From: Pseudomonadales bacterium
GTDB taxonomy: Bacteria > Pseudomonadota > Gammaproteobacteria > Pseudomonadales > Pseudohongiellaceae
Direction: 5' to 3'
NCBI GenBank assembly: GCA_024234395.1
Contig: JACKOH010000001.1
Coordinates: 887,001 to 951,000 of the forward strand
Length of the DNA stretch: 64,000 bases
The notes below the pieces were generated by a model, which had not been told where the DNA came from, ran no database searches, and saw nothing but the letters and a program-made list of their open reading frames with translations. Position 1 is the stretch's first letter; each line of letters starts with the position of its first letter. Positions 14,397 through 23,649 of the stretch are shown here, one piece after another. The translations under genes were made by a program, and so were the position numbers.

Positions 14397-14742
14397 AAAC
14401 TGGTATTTTCCGGGAGCAGGAACCGCTGGCGATTATAGCCGGTTGATGCCATGAAAAAAGCCCCGGTGACCGGCTTGGACAGTCGTATTGTGCCAACTTG
14501 GAGTTTTTCAACAGGCTGCCGGGGACGGCAACAGGAAGCTTATGGCCATGGCAATCCGGCCTGCATCAAGCGACAGTTGGTTTGCGATTGCCAATGACAT
14601 CGGGCTGGTTTATGTTGCCGGTGACAGTAGACACCGGCTGCAGTTTGCGGCGGGTCGGTGACGGGGAAAATCGTGCGGTTGATGGCAGCCCCCGGAGCTG
14701 AAAGTTCTGATTCAAAATGAAGATTGCAAGGGGGAGAAAAAG
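14397..14742. other. Divergent intergenic region FkbM / phosphorylase
   Basis: Apart from the repeat fragment at 14481-14519, these 346 bp show no gene. The right end carries the AGGGGGAGAAAAAG ribosome-binding site of the phosphorylase gene. Confidence 0.5.
14481..14519. repeat. MITE-like repeat, copy C (right-end fragment)
   Basis: GTCGTATTGTGCCAACTTGG followed by AGTTTTTCAACAGGCTGCC matches the right end of copy A (12091-12127) with a few changes. The left half is missing. Confidence 0.75.
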
Positions 14743-15519
14743 TTGCTGGCAGTAATCGGTGGCTCCGGCCTGTCCAGGCTGGATATTTTACAAGGTATCA
14801 AATCAGTCAGTTATCAGACTCCGTATGCCCAGGCGCAGGTGGAAATTCTGGAGGGCTCGGTGGAGGGCTTGCCGGTGGCATTCCTGCCCCGGCATGGCGC
14901 CGATCACAAGATTCCTCCGCACCGGATCAATTACCGCGCCAATCTGTGGGCCCTCAAGGAGCACGGGGTGACCGGAATTATTGCGGTCAACGCGGTCGGA
15001 GGCATCGATCCGCAGATGTCCCCGGGCAAACTGGCCATCCCCGATCAGTTGATCGATTACACCAGCGGACGGGCACACACGTTTTATGAAGAGAATCTGG
15101 AAGAAGTGGTGCACGTAGACTTTACGCATCCTTACAGCAAGCGCCTTCGCCAGTTGCTGGTGATTGCCGTGGAAGAAGAACAGATGGAAGAAGACGAATC
15201 CGAAGAAGAAATGCCGATGACCCGGGGCGTTTATGGGTGCACCCAGGGACCCCGTCTGGAAACGGCAGCGGAAGTGGCGAGAATGCGCAAGGACGGCTGT
15301 GACATGGTCGGTATGACCGGAATGCCGGAAGCCGCGCTGGCCCGGGAACTCGGACTGCAATATGCCTGCCTGGCCCTGTCGGTGAATCGGGCGGCGGGCC
15401 TGGAGGAAGGGCCAATCACCATGGATGCCATCAATCAGACGCTGGCTACCGGCATGAAGGAAGTGAAACGGGTGCTGCAGGTCTTCTTCCGGTTGTACCG
15501 GGAACGGACAGTGATCTAG
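14743..15519 (+). CDS. S-methyl-5'-thioinosine phosphorylase (MTIP-type nucleoside phosphorylase)
   Basis: Belongs to the PNP/MTAP family. In Pseudomonas the orthologue, encoded beside csiV and mfd, splits methylthioinosine to hypoxanthine and methylthioribose-1-phosphate in polyamine-linked methionine salvage. Motifs seen: VIGGSGLSRL (phosphate loop), LPRHGADHKIPPHRINYRAN, IDYTSGRAHTFY, GCTQGPRLETAAEV, DMVGMTGMPEAALARELG and NRAAGLEEGPITM. A TTG start is used, with a strong GGGGGAG upstream. At 258 residues it is a little long because of an acidic insert (EEEQMEEDESEEEMPM) before the GVYGCTQGP motif. MTAP specificity cannot be excluded from sequence alone. Confidence 0.85.
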   Translation: MLAVIGGSGLSRLDILQGIKSVSYQTPYAQAQVEILEGSVEGLPVAFLPRHGADHKIPPHRINYRANLWALKEHGVTGIIAVNAVGGIDPQMSPGKLAIPDQLIDYTSGRAHTFYEENLEEVVHVDFTHPYSKRLRQLLVIAVEEEQMEEDESEEEMPMTRGVYGCTQGPRLETAAEVARMRKDGCDMVGMTGMPEAALARELGLQYACLALSVNRAAGLEEGPITMDAINQTLATGMKEVKRVLQVFFRLYRERTVI

Positions 15520-15634
15520 GGAACCTCTGAAAAATTAAGGGATCGCTCTGCGGGAGTCTGCCGGGTGCTGTTGCCGGGTTTGGCCCACAGGGAGTCGTCG
15601 TCGCCAGTTACGTTGTCAGGAAGAGGGTGCTGCG

Positions 15635-15676
15635 GAGACTTTACTTAAGAGACTTTACTTAAGAGACGTTACTGAA
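15635..15676. repeat. Three tandem 14-bp repeats
   Basis: GAGACTTTACTTAA occurs twice in tandem, followed by GAGACGTTACTGAA. The third copy contains the stop codon of the leftward csiV gene. Slippage of the csiV 3' end into the spacer is the simplest origin. Confidence 0.85.
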
Positions 15677-16643
15677 GTGGGAGCGGGGCTGCAGTCGGTT
15701 GTGATCCGTCTTCCAAGTCGACGCTTTCGAAGGGGATCTCCAGCGTTGCCGGTGGCGGAAGGTCGTAGGGATGGACGCTGATCACCAGCCCCAGCGCCGG
15801 ATGATCCAGGTAATGATACTCGTTGCTGCGCATGTCGCGGCTCTGGCGCATCTGTACAATCCGGCGTATTCCCGGCGTGCGGCCCGGGAAGTCGGTAACT
15901 GCCGCTTCCGTTATCGCCCCGGGAGGCAGCGGTGGGAGTTGCCAGGCCGGGTCGCCATTGCCCGCCAGGGTAAAATCGATCAGCCACAGGTTGGTATCGA
16001 TGACCACCCGATCCTCGTTCTCATTGAAGCGGATGGTGATACTGCCTTCCAGTTCATGGTGCTGGTCGAACTGTCTGCCACCGCGAACCACCAGGGCTGA
16101 GGCGTTTTCGGTATGCAGTACCGGCTGGCGCCACAGACCGGTAAACAGCAGCCGGTTGTCGGGTGAGCGTTCCAGGCGTGTATTGGTGGTCTGGAAATCG
16201 GACAGGCCCGGCGGCAACAGCAACCAGGCATCGCGCTCAAAGTCGGGCAGGCGCAGGTCGGCGCTGGCACGGCGAGCAAAGGGGCCGGTTTCCAGCAGGG
16301 GAAGATCGGAGTCCTGATCCATCAGAGCAACGTCGTCACCGGTTTCCGGCAGTTCCTGCTCCGTTTCCCCCAGCACCCGGCGCTCAAAATCGTCGACCCG
16401 GAGAAAGTCCACCAGGCGCCGGAATTCCCGGGTACGGGCGGGGTAGCCGAGGTCGAGGCGGTCCGGCGACCACAGTTCGGCATCGCGATATTCCGGGTAG
16501 TCGTTGCTGAATATGGAAATTTCCACCTGAAACCAGCGATTGCCGTCATAAGAGGCGGCGGCGCCTGACGTCTGCGGTATCAGCAGGAGTGCTGCCGCAG
16601 CGGCCAGGGCGGGAAATGATCGGCTGAGATGGGCACTTTTCAT
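15669..16643 (-). CDS. csiV: CsiV-like peptidoglycan-binding periplasmic protein
   Basis: CsiV is a periplasmic peptidoglycan-associated protein of gammaproteobacteria, required in Vibrio for resistance to D-amino acids. The 324-residue product has a signal peptide (MKSAHLSRSFPALAAAAALL..., cleaved near TSGAAA). The family N-terminal module NRWFQVEISIFSNDYPEYRDAE follows, and a C-terminal NEYHYLDHPALGLVISVHPY segment. It follows mfd on the same strand with a 42-bp gap, the order I recall for the Pseudomonas equivalent. The assignment rests on family pattern and context; function in this organism is inferred. Confidence 0.8.
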   Translation of the reverse strand: MKSAHLSRSFPALAAAAALLLIPQTSGAAASYDGNRWFQVEISIFSNDYPEYRDAELWSPDRLDLGYPARTREFRRLVDFLRVDDFERRVLGETEQELPETGDDVALMDQDSDLPLLETGPFARRASADLRLPDFERDAWLLLPPGLSDFQTTNTRLERSPDNRLLFTGLWRQPVLHTENASALVVRGGRQFDQHHELEGSITIRFNENEDRVVIDTNLWLIDFTLAGNGDPAWQLPPLPPGAITEAAVTDFPGRTPGIRRIVQMRQSRDMRSNEYHYLDHPALGLVISVHPYDLPPPATLEIPFESVDLEDGSQPTAAPLPLQ

Positions 16644-16685
16644 AAACTGGTCATAAACTGGTCGTAACGTAACTTTACACGCGGA

Positions 16686-19600
16686 TCAGGCAGCCTGTTG
16701 TTCGGTGACACGAATCCGTTTCAGAATCCCGGCAATCAGGTCCAGGCGCTGGCCCGCATCGTGTTGGGCATCATGTGAAAACAGCAACTGATTGGCCGAC
16801 CCCAGTTTATAATGTTGCGGATCCTGTTGCACCAGTTCCACGATAGACAGCGGATCCACCCGGGTGGCGGGACCAAACTCGATCCGACCGCTGCTGACAT
16901 TAGCATCGATCTTGCTTATTCCAAGGGGCAGCGCCTGCAGTTTGAGACGGGTGAGCCGGAACAGCAATCGGACTTCATTGGGAAGTAATCCGAACCGATC
17001 GATCATTTCCTCCTGCAGGCTGGTCAGTTCGACGTCGTCGTCGGCAGCGGAAATTCGCTTGTACATCACCAGCCGGGTATGCACGTCGGGCAGATACTGT
17101 TCCGGAATCAGAGCCGGTATCCGCAGATTGATATCGATATCTTTCTCAGAGCTGAAATCCAGCGCCGGCGTCTTGCCGGCACGTAACGATTTTACCGCCT
17201 CATCCAGCATTTCAAGGTACAGGGTGAAGCCGATTTTCTGCATGTGGCCGCTCTGTTCCTCGCCGAGGAATTCGCCGGCACCACGGATTTCCAGATCGTG
17301 GCTGGCCAGCGTAAACCCGGCGCCCAGGGCGCTGGCCGCCTTGATGGCATCGACCCGCTTGTGGGCGTCGTCGCTCATTTTTGCCTGATGAGGTGTCAGC
17401 AGATAGGCATAGGCCTGGTGGTGAGAGCGCCCGACCCGGCCCCGTAACTGATGGAGCTGGGCGAGACCGAACTTGTCGGCCCGGTGAATGATGATGGTAT
17501 TGGCGCTGGGGATATCGATTCCAGTCTCGATGATGGTGGAACAGACCAGCACATTGAACCGCTTGTGGTAAAAGTCGGCCATCACTTTTTCCAGTTCGCG
17601 TTCCGGCATCTGCCCGTGTGCCACGGTGATCCGGGCCTGGGGGACGATCTCTTCCAGGTGCCGGGCAGCCTGTTGTATGGTCTTCACCTCATTGTGCAGG
17701 AAAAACACCTGGCCACCCCTCAACAGCTCCCGCAACACGGCTTCCTTGACCAGGCTGTCCTGCTCTTCCCTGATAAAGGTTTTGACTGACAGGCGGCGGG
17801 CCGGTGGCGTCACGATCAGTGACAGATCCCTGACGCCCGACAGCGCCATGTTCAGGGTGCGGGGAATCGGAGTCGCAGTAAGGGTCAGGACATCCACATT
17901 GGCGCGCAGGGCCTTCAGCTTCTCTTTCTGCCTCACCCCGAACCGGTGCTCCTCATCGATAATCAGCAGGCCCAGATCATGGTATTTGATCTCGCCGTTG
18001 AGCAGCTTGTGGGTGCCGATCAGGACATCGGTTTTCCCCGCCGCCAGGTTTTCCAGGCTCAGTTTCTGCTGTTGCGTGGAGTTGAAGCGGGAAATCACAT
18101 CCACGTTGATCGGCCAGTCGGCAAAACGGTCACTGAAACTGCTGAAGTGCTGTTGAGCGAGCAGGGTGGTGGGGACCAGGATCGCCACCTGCTTGTGATT
18201 CTGCGCGGCGATAAACGCGGCGCGCATGGCTACTTCGGTCTTGCCGAAACCCACGTCGCCGCAGATCAACCGGTCCATGGCCCGCTCCGAGCTCATGTCG
18301 TCGATTACGGCCTTGATGGCGCTGGCCTGATCGTCGGTTTCCTCGAAGGGGAAGCTGTCAGCGAACTGGTCGAGGCCAATCTCGTCGCAGTTATAGGGGA
18401 ATCCTTTTCTGGCTTCCCGGCGAGCGTAAATCTCCAGTAGTTCTGCGGCGACATCGCGGATCTTTTCGGCTGCCCGGCGGCGGGCTTTTTTCCAGGCATC
18501 GCTGCCCAGGCGGTTGAGCGGTGCCAGGTCCGGATCGGCCCCGGTATAGCGGCTGACCAGGTGCAGGGAGGAGACCGGCACGTAAAGCTTGCTCTCACCT
18601 GCATACTCAAGCAGCAGGAACTCGGTATCCTGGTTGTCGATGGTCAGGGTGGTGAGTCCCCGGTAACGTCCGACTCCGTGTTCCACATGCACGACGGCAT
18701 CGCCTTCCCGTAACTCGGTCAGGCTCTTGATAACAAATTCGGTGTTGTCGCTGGTCTTGCCACGACGTCGACGCTGGGCGATTTTGCCGCCGAACAGCTG
18801 CGCCTCACTGATCAGAATCGTCCCCGCGGCAGGCAGCCAGAAACCGCGGTCCAGTGGTGCGACACTGAGGTAGACATCCGGCCCGGCGGCCTGAAAGTCC
18901 TGCCAGGAATCGATGCTTTTGGGCTGCAGATCGATTGTTCGAAACAGCTCCAGCAGGGTTTCGCGGCGGCCTGCCGATTCGGCACAGAGCAGAATCCGGC
19001 TGTCTGCCTGGGCGGCGATAAAATCAGCCAACCGGGCCAGGGGTTCCTGCAATCGCGCGTTAATGGTGAGATCTGGCAGATCGCGAAAACCGAACTGCCC
19101 GCTCCCGGCTGCCGTGGTGTTGTCGATAGTGACTGTGGGGAAGCGGTTCAGCCGCTGATACACATCACTGACCGAGAGAAACACCTCGCCGGGGTCCAGC
19201 ACCGGGCGATAGCGGTCAATCTGGCGGTCCTGGTGACGGGTCCTGATTTCGTTCCAGAACTCGTCACCGGCCTGGTCCGGTCGGCCCAGCCTTATCACCC
19301 GGGTTTGCTCAGGAAGAAAATCCACCAGGCTGGACAGTTCCTCGAAAAACAGCGCCAGGTAGTACTCGAGTCCCGGTGAGGCGATGCCATCGCTGACGTC
19401 CTGGTACAGGGGGCAGCTGCGGGTATCAACATCGAATCGTTCGCGGAAGCGGGTACGGAACTGCAGAATTCCCCTCTCATTGAGAGGGAACTCTTTACCC
19501 GGTAACAGGCGGATCTCGTCTACCTGGCCCAGTGAACGCTGGGTTTCCGGATCGAATGGGCGCAGGGTCTCAATTTCATCACCCAGCAGATCGATGCGGT

Positions 19601-20156
19601 AGGGCAACTGGCTGCCCATGGGGAAAATGTCCATGATGGAACCACGGACCGCGAATTCACCGTGCTCGAATACCGCTTCCACCGCCTGGTAACCGGCCTT
19701 GGCCAGCGTGCTGCGCATGGTGTCGATATCAAACCGTTGACCGCATTCCAGTATCAGGCTGTTGGAAGTGATGTAGTGGCGTGGCGGCAGCCGGTGCATG
19801 AGACTGGTGAAGGAGACTACCAGGATGCCCCGGTCCAGGTCCGGCAGCCGGTAAAGCGTGTCGAGCCGGTCGGAGGTGATATCCTGGTGGGCGGAAAAAT
19901 TGTCGTACGGAAGCGTCTCCCAGTCCGGAAACGACAGCACCGGGAGCTTCCCGCCGGGGCACAGAAAGCCCAGTTCCCGCCGCAGTTGTTCCACCTGTTC
20001 GTTGTTCTCGGTCACCACCAGCAGTGGTCCGGGGCTGTGGGCGGCGGCCAGGCTGATGGCCAGGCTGGCGGACAATCCCGGCAGATCGTGCCAGGGCAGG
20101 GTGGTCTTGTTGGTGTCCGGCAGGGGAGGTCTGAAAAGTTCGGTGATCGGTTTCAC
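16686..20156 (-). CDS. mfd: Transcription-repair coupling factor Mfd
   Basis: This ATP-driven translocase removes RNA polymerase stalled at DNA lesions and recruits UvrA. The 1156-residue protein shows the standard order: UvrB-like N-terminal module, RNA polymerase-interacting domain near residue 480 (EGDAVVHVEHGVGRYRGL), RecG-like motor with Walker A GDVGFGKTEVAMRAAF and DEEH box LLIIDEEHRFGV, motif VI region RGRVGRSHHQAYAYLL, and the C-terminal TRCF domain (RIPALIPEQYLPDVHTRLVM). The start is GTG (MKPITELFRPPLPD). Length is normal for the family. It reads leftwards with csiV and is divergent from gap. Confidence 0.98.
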   Translation of the reverse strand: MKPITELFRPPLPDTNKTTLPWHDLPGLSASLAISLAAAHSPGPLLVVTENNEQVEQLRRELGFLCPGGKLPVLSFPDWETLPYDNFSAHQDITSDRLDTLYRLPDLDRGILVVSFTSLMHRLPPRHYITSNSLILECGQRFDIDTMRSTLAKAGYQAVEAVFEHGEFAVRGSIMDIFPMGSQLPYRIDLLGDEIETLRPFDPETQRSLGQVDEIRLLPGKEFPLNERGILQFRTRFRERFDVDTRSCPLYQDVSDGIASPGLEYYLALFFEELSSLVDFLPEQTRVIRLGRPDQAGDEFWNEIRTRHQDRQIDRYRPVLDPGEVFLSVSDVYQRLNRFPTVTIDNTTAAGSGQFGFRDLPDLTINARLQEPLARLADFIAAQADSRILLCAESAGRRETLLELFRTIDLQPKSIDSWQDFQAAGPDVYLSVAPLDRGFWLPAAGTILISEAQLFGGKIAQRRRRGKTSDNTEFVIKSLTELREGDAVVHVEHGVGRYRGLTTLTIDNQDTEFLLLEYAGESKLYVPVSSLHLVSRYTGADPDLAPLNRLGSDAWKKARRRAAEKIRDVAAELLEIYARREARKGFPYNCDEIGLDQFADSFPFEETDDQASAIKAVIDDMSSERAMDRLICGDVGFGKTEVAMRAAFIAAQNHKQVAILVPTTLLAQQHFSSFSDRFADWPINVDVISRFNSTQQQKLSLENLAAGKTDVLIGTHKLLNGEIKYHDLGLLIIDEEHRFGVRQKEKLKALRANVDVLTLTATPIPRTLNMALSGVRDLSLIVTPPARRLSVKTFIREEQDSLVKEAVLRELLRGGQVFFLHNEVKTIQQAARHLEEIVPQARITVAHGQMPERELEKVMADFYHKRFNVLVCSTIIETGIDIPSANTIIIHRADKFGLAQLHQLRGRVGRSHHQAYAYLLTPHQAKMSDDAHKRVDAIKAASALGAGFTLASHDLEIRGAGEFLGEEQSGHMQKIGFTLYLEMLDEAVKSLRAGKTPALDFSSEKDIDINLRIPALIPEQYLPDVHTRLVMYKRISAADDDVELTSLQEEMIDRFGLLPNEVRLLFRLTRLKLQALPLGISKIDANVSSGRIEFGPATRVDPLSIVELVQQDPQHYKLGSANQLLFSHDAQHDAGQRLDLIAGILKRIRVTEQQAA

Positions 20157-20310
20157 GGGTCAGGTTCTGCTGCGCTGATTCCGGGTTGGCGGAACGGCAT
20201 GGAAAAGGTCGGGATTGTACCGCAAATTCCCGGCCGGGTGATTCTGTCCGGCATAATCTGATTCCTGTCGCTTCCGGTGCGCTGCCACTGCACCGCAGGC
20301 CGCATGTGAG

Positions 20311-20339
20311 TTGCACGCGGGCGGTAATCACAAGATAAT
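20311..20339 (+). promoter_or_regulatory. Sigma70 promoter of the long-form gap gene
   Basis: TTGCAC and GATAAT are separated by exactly 17 bp, 38 bp before the gap start codon. This leaves a short leader of about 30 nt. Confidence 0.65.
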
Positions 20340-20377
20340 AGCCGGCCCAGAAAATCCGGTTAAAAACAGGTGCTCCA

Positions 20378-21838
20378 GTGGAACGACCCAGTGTAGACGA
20401 CTACTTTAGTGACTGGAAACAGCGAGAGGCGCTGGTCCAGGAGATGATCCCCGTAATCGGCAGGCTGTTCAGCCAGCGCGACATCGGGGTCTTCATTTAC
20501 GGAAGACCGATCCATAACCGCTCGGTGACGTTCATCATGAAGTCTCACCGTTATGTTCGCCAGGTCGAGCAGAACGAGATGTCCGAATTCGAGACTCATC
20601 CGGTGCTCATGGCCCTGGCCAAGCTGGATCTGCGGCATGCGCAGATCGACCTTGGCAAGCTCACGGTCAAGTATATGGAGCAACTTGAGGCGAAGGGAAA
20701 GAACGCCCTGGATGTGGACGCTTTCGTCCGGCAGGAACTGGCCTACCTGGATGGTAACAAGACGCCGCCGATCGAAAAATGCCAGGACGTGGTGCTGTAC
20801 GGTTTCGGCCGGATCGGCAGGTTGATGGCCAGGCTGCTGGTGGAACGGACCAGTACCGGCGACGTCATGCGGCTGAAGGCGATCGTGGTCAGACCGGGTC
20901 TGGACGGTGATCTGGACAAACGTGCCGGACTGTTTCGCAATGATTCGGTGCATGGAGCCTTTCAGGGGACCCTGCGGGTGGATCACGACAGCAACTGTCT
21001 GATCGCCAATGGCAATCCCATCAAGGTGATCTATGCCAACAGTCCCGAGGAAATCGACTACACCCAGTATGGTATTCACGATGCGTTGATTGTAGACAAT
21101 ACCGGCAAGTGGCGGGACGAACAGGGACTGTTACTGCACCTCAAGGCCAAAGGTGCCGCCAAGGTGATTCTTACTGCACCGGGCAAAGGTAATCTGAAAA
21201 ACATCGTCTACGGTATCAACGACGATGAGATTACCCCGGAAGACAAGATCATCACTGCGGCATCGTGCACTACCAATGCGATTGCCCCGGCGCTGAAAGT
21301 GATTCAGGACAAGTACGGGATAGTTCACGGCCACGTGGAAACCGTGCATGCCTATACTAACGACCAGAATCTGATCGACAACTACCACAAGGGTACCCGG
21401 CGGGGGCGCAGCGCCGCTCTCAACATGGTGCTCACCGAAACCGGTGCCGCCAAGGCCGTGGTCAAGGTGGTCCCGGAGCTGAATGGTAAACTGACCGGCA
21501 ATGCAGTGCGGGTGCCGATACCGAATGTCTCGATGGCGATCCTGATGCTGACCCTGGCGAAAGAAACCACGCGCGAAGAACTGAATGAATTTCTGCGCCA
21601 GATTGCCCTGCATTCCGACCTGCAGATGCAGATCAGCTACACCAATGATCCGGACGCGGTATCCAGTGATTTCGTCGGCTCCCGGGAAGCCGCCATCGTT
21701 GATTCCAACGCCACCATTGTCGACGGCAAGAACTGCGTCCTGTACCTGTGGTACGACAATGAGTTCGGTTACTGCTGCCAGGTTGCCCGCTGTGTGTACC
21801 GCATGGCTGGCGTCAGGTACCAGGTCTATCCACGCTGA
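20378..21838 (+). CDS. gap: Glyceraldehyde-3-phosphate dehydrogenase, long form
   Basis: Interconverts glyceraldehyde-3-phosphate and 1,3-bisphosphoglycerate with NAD(P). The catalytic domain begins near residue 135 with VVLYGFGRIGRLMARLL (Rossmann fold). It has the catalytic Cys in TAASCTTNAIAPALKVI, then HAYTNDQNLIDN and the C-terminal WYDNEFGYC. The first 130 residues are an extra helical domain found in the long GAPDH of Pseudomonas and relatives, where the gene likewise lies divergent from mfd. GTG at 20378 gives MERPSVDDYFSDWKQRE with CAGG upstream. The long form is usually thought to serve gluconeogenesis or an alternative cofactor; that is family-level knowledge, not shown here. Confidence 0.95.
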   Translation: MERPSVDDYFSDWKQREALVQEMIPVIGRLFSQRDIGVFIYGRPIHNRSVTFIMKSHRYVRQVEQNEMSEFETHPVLMALAKLDLRHAQIDLGKLTVKYMEQLEAKGKNALDVDAFVRQELAYLDGNKTPPIEKCQDVVLYGFGRIGRLMARLLVERTSTGDVMRLKAIVVRPGLDGDLDKRAGLFRNDSVHGAFQGTLRVDHDSNCLIANGNPIKVIYANSPEEIDYTQYGIHDALIVDNTGKWRDEQGLLLHLKAKGAAKVILTAPGKGNLKNIVYGINDDEITPEDKIITAASCTTNAIAPALKVIQDKYGIVHGHVETVHAYTNDQNLIDNYHKGTRRGRSAALNMVLTETGAAKAVVKVVPELNGKLTGNAVRVPIPNVSMAILMLTLAKETTREELNEFLRQIALHSDLQMQISYTNDPDAVSSDFVGSREAAIVDSNATIVDGKNCVLYLWYDNEFGYCCQVARCVYRMAGVRYQVYPR

Positions 21839-21853
21839 AAATCCGGCCGTAAC

Positions 21854-21882
21854 GGGACTCGCGAATCCACTTCGCGGGTCCC
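21854..21882 (+). terminator. Strong hairpin after the gap gene
   Basis: GGGACTCGCGAA and TTCGCGGGTCCC form a 12-bp stem (one G-U pair) around a 5-nt loop, 16 bp after the stop. A T-run is missing, so it may be a non-canonical terminator or an mRNA 3' stabiliser. Confidence 0.6.
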
Positions 21883-22230
21883 ACCGGTCACCGCGGGCGA
21901 GAACGCTTCCCGTGATGACATAACCAGGCGCGGTTTAAGGTCACAGGCGCCCGCCTGAACTGACAGACAACCCGACAATCAGTTGTCAGGATTGCCGGAA
22001 TAGTGCCGTGCTTCCCTAGTAATTTCGCCGCTCTGGCTCTATAATTCACGCCGTTCGCAGCATGAGTATTCACTGCATCCCGAGGCTCCTGATTTTGGTT
22101 TCGTAACACGCTGTTATGAGGTTGTCGCCATCATAGCAGCGCTGTTCTATTGGTCTGTTGCAGCGGTTCAGCTCAACAGAAAAGTGGTCGGGAAAATTAC
22201 TGGTAAGTTGTCAGCTCTTAGGCTTGATTC
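21883..22230 (+). other. Leader region of the nqr operon
   Basis: These 348 bp contain no gene. They include a dyad GACAAC/GTTGTC with a 10-nt loop near 21966-21987, which may be an operator, and the likely nqr promoter. The transcript leader would be about 180 nt long, unusually long for a non-riboswitch leader. I recognise no known riboswitch. Confidence 0.45.
22040..22045 (+). promoter_or_regulatory. Probable -10 element of the nqr operon
   Basis: A perfect TATAAT stands 186 bp before nqrA. The best -35 at 17-bp spacing (TAGTAA) is poor. Confidence 0.5.
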
Positions 22231-23583
22231 ATGATCAAAATTAAGCGTGGCCTTGATTTGCCTATTTCGGGTTCGCCCCGGCAGGAAATCGGTGACTCAC
22301 ACAGCACGCGGTCGGTTGCGATTCTGGGCCGCGACTATGTGGGCATGAAGCCAACCATGGAAGTCAGGGTTGGCGATCAGGTCAAGCTCGGCCAGCGACT
22401 GTTTACCGACAAGAAGACTCCGGGTGTTGTGTATACCGCACCGGGAGCCGGTACCGTAGCCGCAATCAACCGCGGCGAACGCCGCCGGCTGCTGTCGGTG
22501 GTGATCGATCTGGACGGTGATGCGGAAGTCAACTTCCGGCAGCTGAGCGATCCGGAACTGGCGTCGCTGCCGGTCCAGGAAATTGTCGACACCCTGGTTG
22601 AGTCGGGAGCCTGGACCGCTTTACGGACCCGTCCCTACAGCAAAGTGCCGGATCCCCTGCAGCGGCCCCGATCGCTGTTCGTCAATGTCATGGATACCAA
22701 TCCTCTGGCGGTGGATCCCGCGGTAGTGCTGGCCGAAGCGGGAGCGGATTTCAGCCGCGGAGTGAAAGCCCTGGCCCGGCTGCCGGAAAACCGGCTGTTC
22801 ATCTGTAAGCGACCCGGGGCATTACCGGGGCTGCATGCTGGAGACTTTCCGGACAACGTGGTGGTCGAGGAATTTGCCGGCCCCCATCCGGCCGGTCTCA
22901 GCGGTACCCATATCCATTTTCTCGATCCAGCCGGGCTGCGACGTCAGAGCTGGACCATCAATTACCAGGACGTCATCGCCATCGGCCGCCAGCTGGCCAG
23001 TGGTCGCCTGTCGGTGGAGCGTATCGTTTCCCTGGCCGGCCCGCAGGTGGAAGAGCCCCGACTGATCCGCACCCGCCTCGGCGCCAACCTCGAAGAACTG
23101 ACGGTCGGAGAAATGCTGCCCGGTGAGAACCGGGTCATCTCCGGTTCCGTACTCAGCGGCCACAGAGCGCGCGGAGCGGAAGCCTATCTGGGCCGCTATC
23201 ATCTACAGGTCACGGCGCTTAAAGAAGGCCGGCGGCGGGAACTGCTGGGTTATCTGTCAGCCGGCGTGAACCGCCATTCGGTGATGGGCGTCTATCTGTC
23301 CGGGCTGATGAAGGGACGGACGTTCGCCTATACCACGACTACCCATGGCAGTGAGCGGGCCATGGTGCCGGTGGGTAATTATGAAAAAGTCATGCCGCTC
23401 GACATACTGCCCACCCAGCTGTTGCGTTCGCTGGTCGTGGGAGACATCGAAATGGCTCAGAATCTCGGCGCTCTGGAACTGGACGAAGAGGATCTGGCGC
23501 TGTGCAGTTACGTCTGTGCCGGCAAGTACGACTACGGCCCGATACTGCGGGATAATCTGACCAAGATTGAAAAAGAGAGCTGA
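22231..23583 (+). CDS. nqrA: Na+-translocating NADH:quinone reductase subunit A
   Basis: NqrA is the peripheral cytoplasmic subunit of the Na+-NQR pump and contributes to the quinone site. The 450-residue product starts MIKIKRGLDLPISGSP, the family signature. It continues with a barrel-sandwich segment (YTAPGAGTVAAINRGERR) and ends with the typical SYVCAGKYDYGPILRDNL. It is the first gene of a compact operon, nqrABCDEF-apbE-nqrM. No strong ribosome-binding site is seen before the ATG. Confidence 0.97.
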   Translation: MIKIKRGLDLPISGSPRQEIGDSHSTRSVAILGRDYVGMKPTMEVRVGDQVKLGQRLFTDKKTPGVVYTAPGAGTVAAINRGERRRLLSVVIDLDGDAEVNFRQLSDPELASLPVQEIVDTLVESGAWTALRTRPYSKVPDPLQRPRSLFVNVMDTNPLAVDPAVVLAEAGADFSRGVKALARLPENRLFICKRPGALPGLHAGDFPDNVVVEEFAGPHPAGLSGTHIHFLDPAGLRRQSWTINYQDVIAIGRQLASGRLSVERIVSLAGPQVEEPRLIRTRLGANLEELTVGEMLPGENRVISGSVLSGHRARGAEAYLGRYHLQVTALKEGRRRELLGYLSAGVNRHSVMGVYLSGLMKGRTFAYTTTTHGSERAMVPVGNYEKVMPLDILPTQLLRSLVVGDIEMAQNLGALELDEEDLALCSYVCAGKYDYGPILRDNLTKIEKES

Positions 23584-23649
23584 GCGGATCCGGGTTTACA
23601 GCCGGGCTTCGTGGCAGCGAGTTATAGAGGAAGGAAATCAGCCACTCTC

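Noticed and set aside
9550..14740. Genomic island integrated at the tRNA-Arg 3' end
   Set aside because: No tyrosine integrase and no second copy of the tRNA 3' end were found in the window.
20378..21838. Non-phosphorylating GAPDH (GapN)
   Set aside because: The SCTTN catalytic motif and Rossmann start belong to phosphorylating GAPDH, not the aldehyde-dehydrogenase fold.
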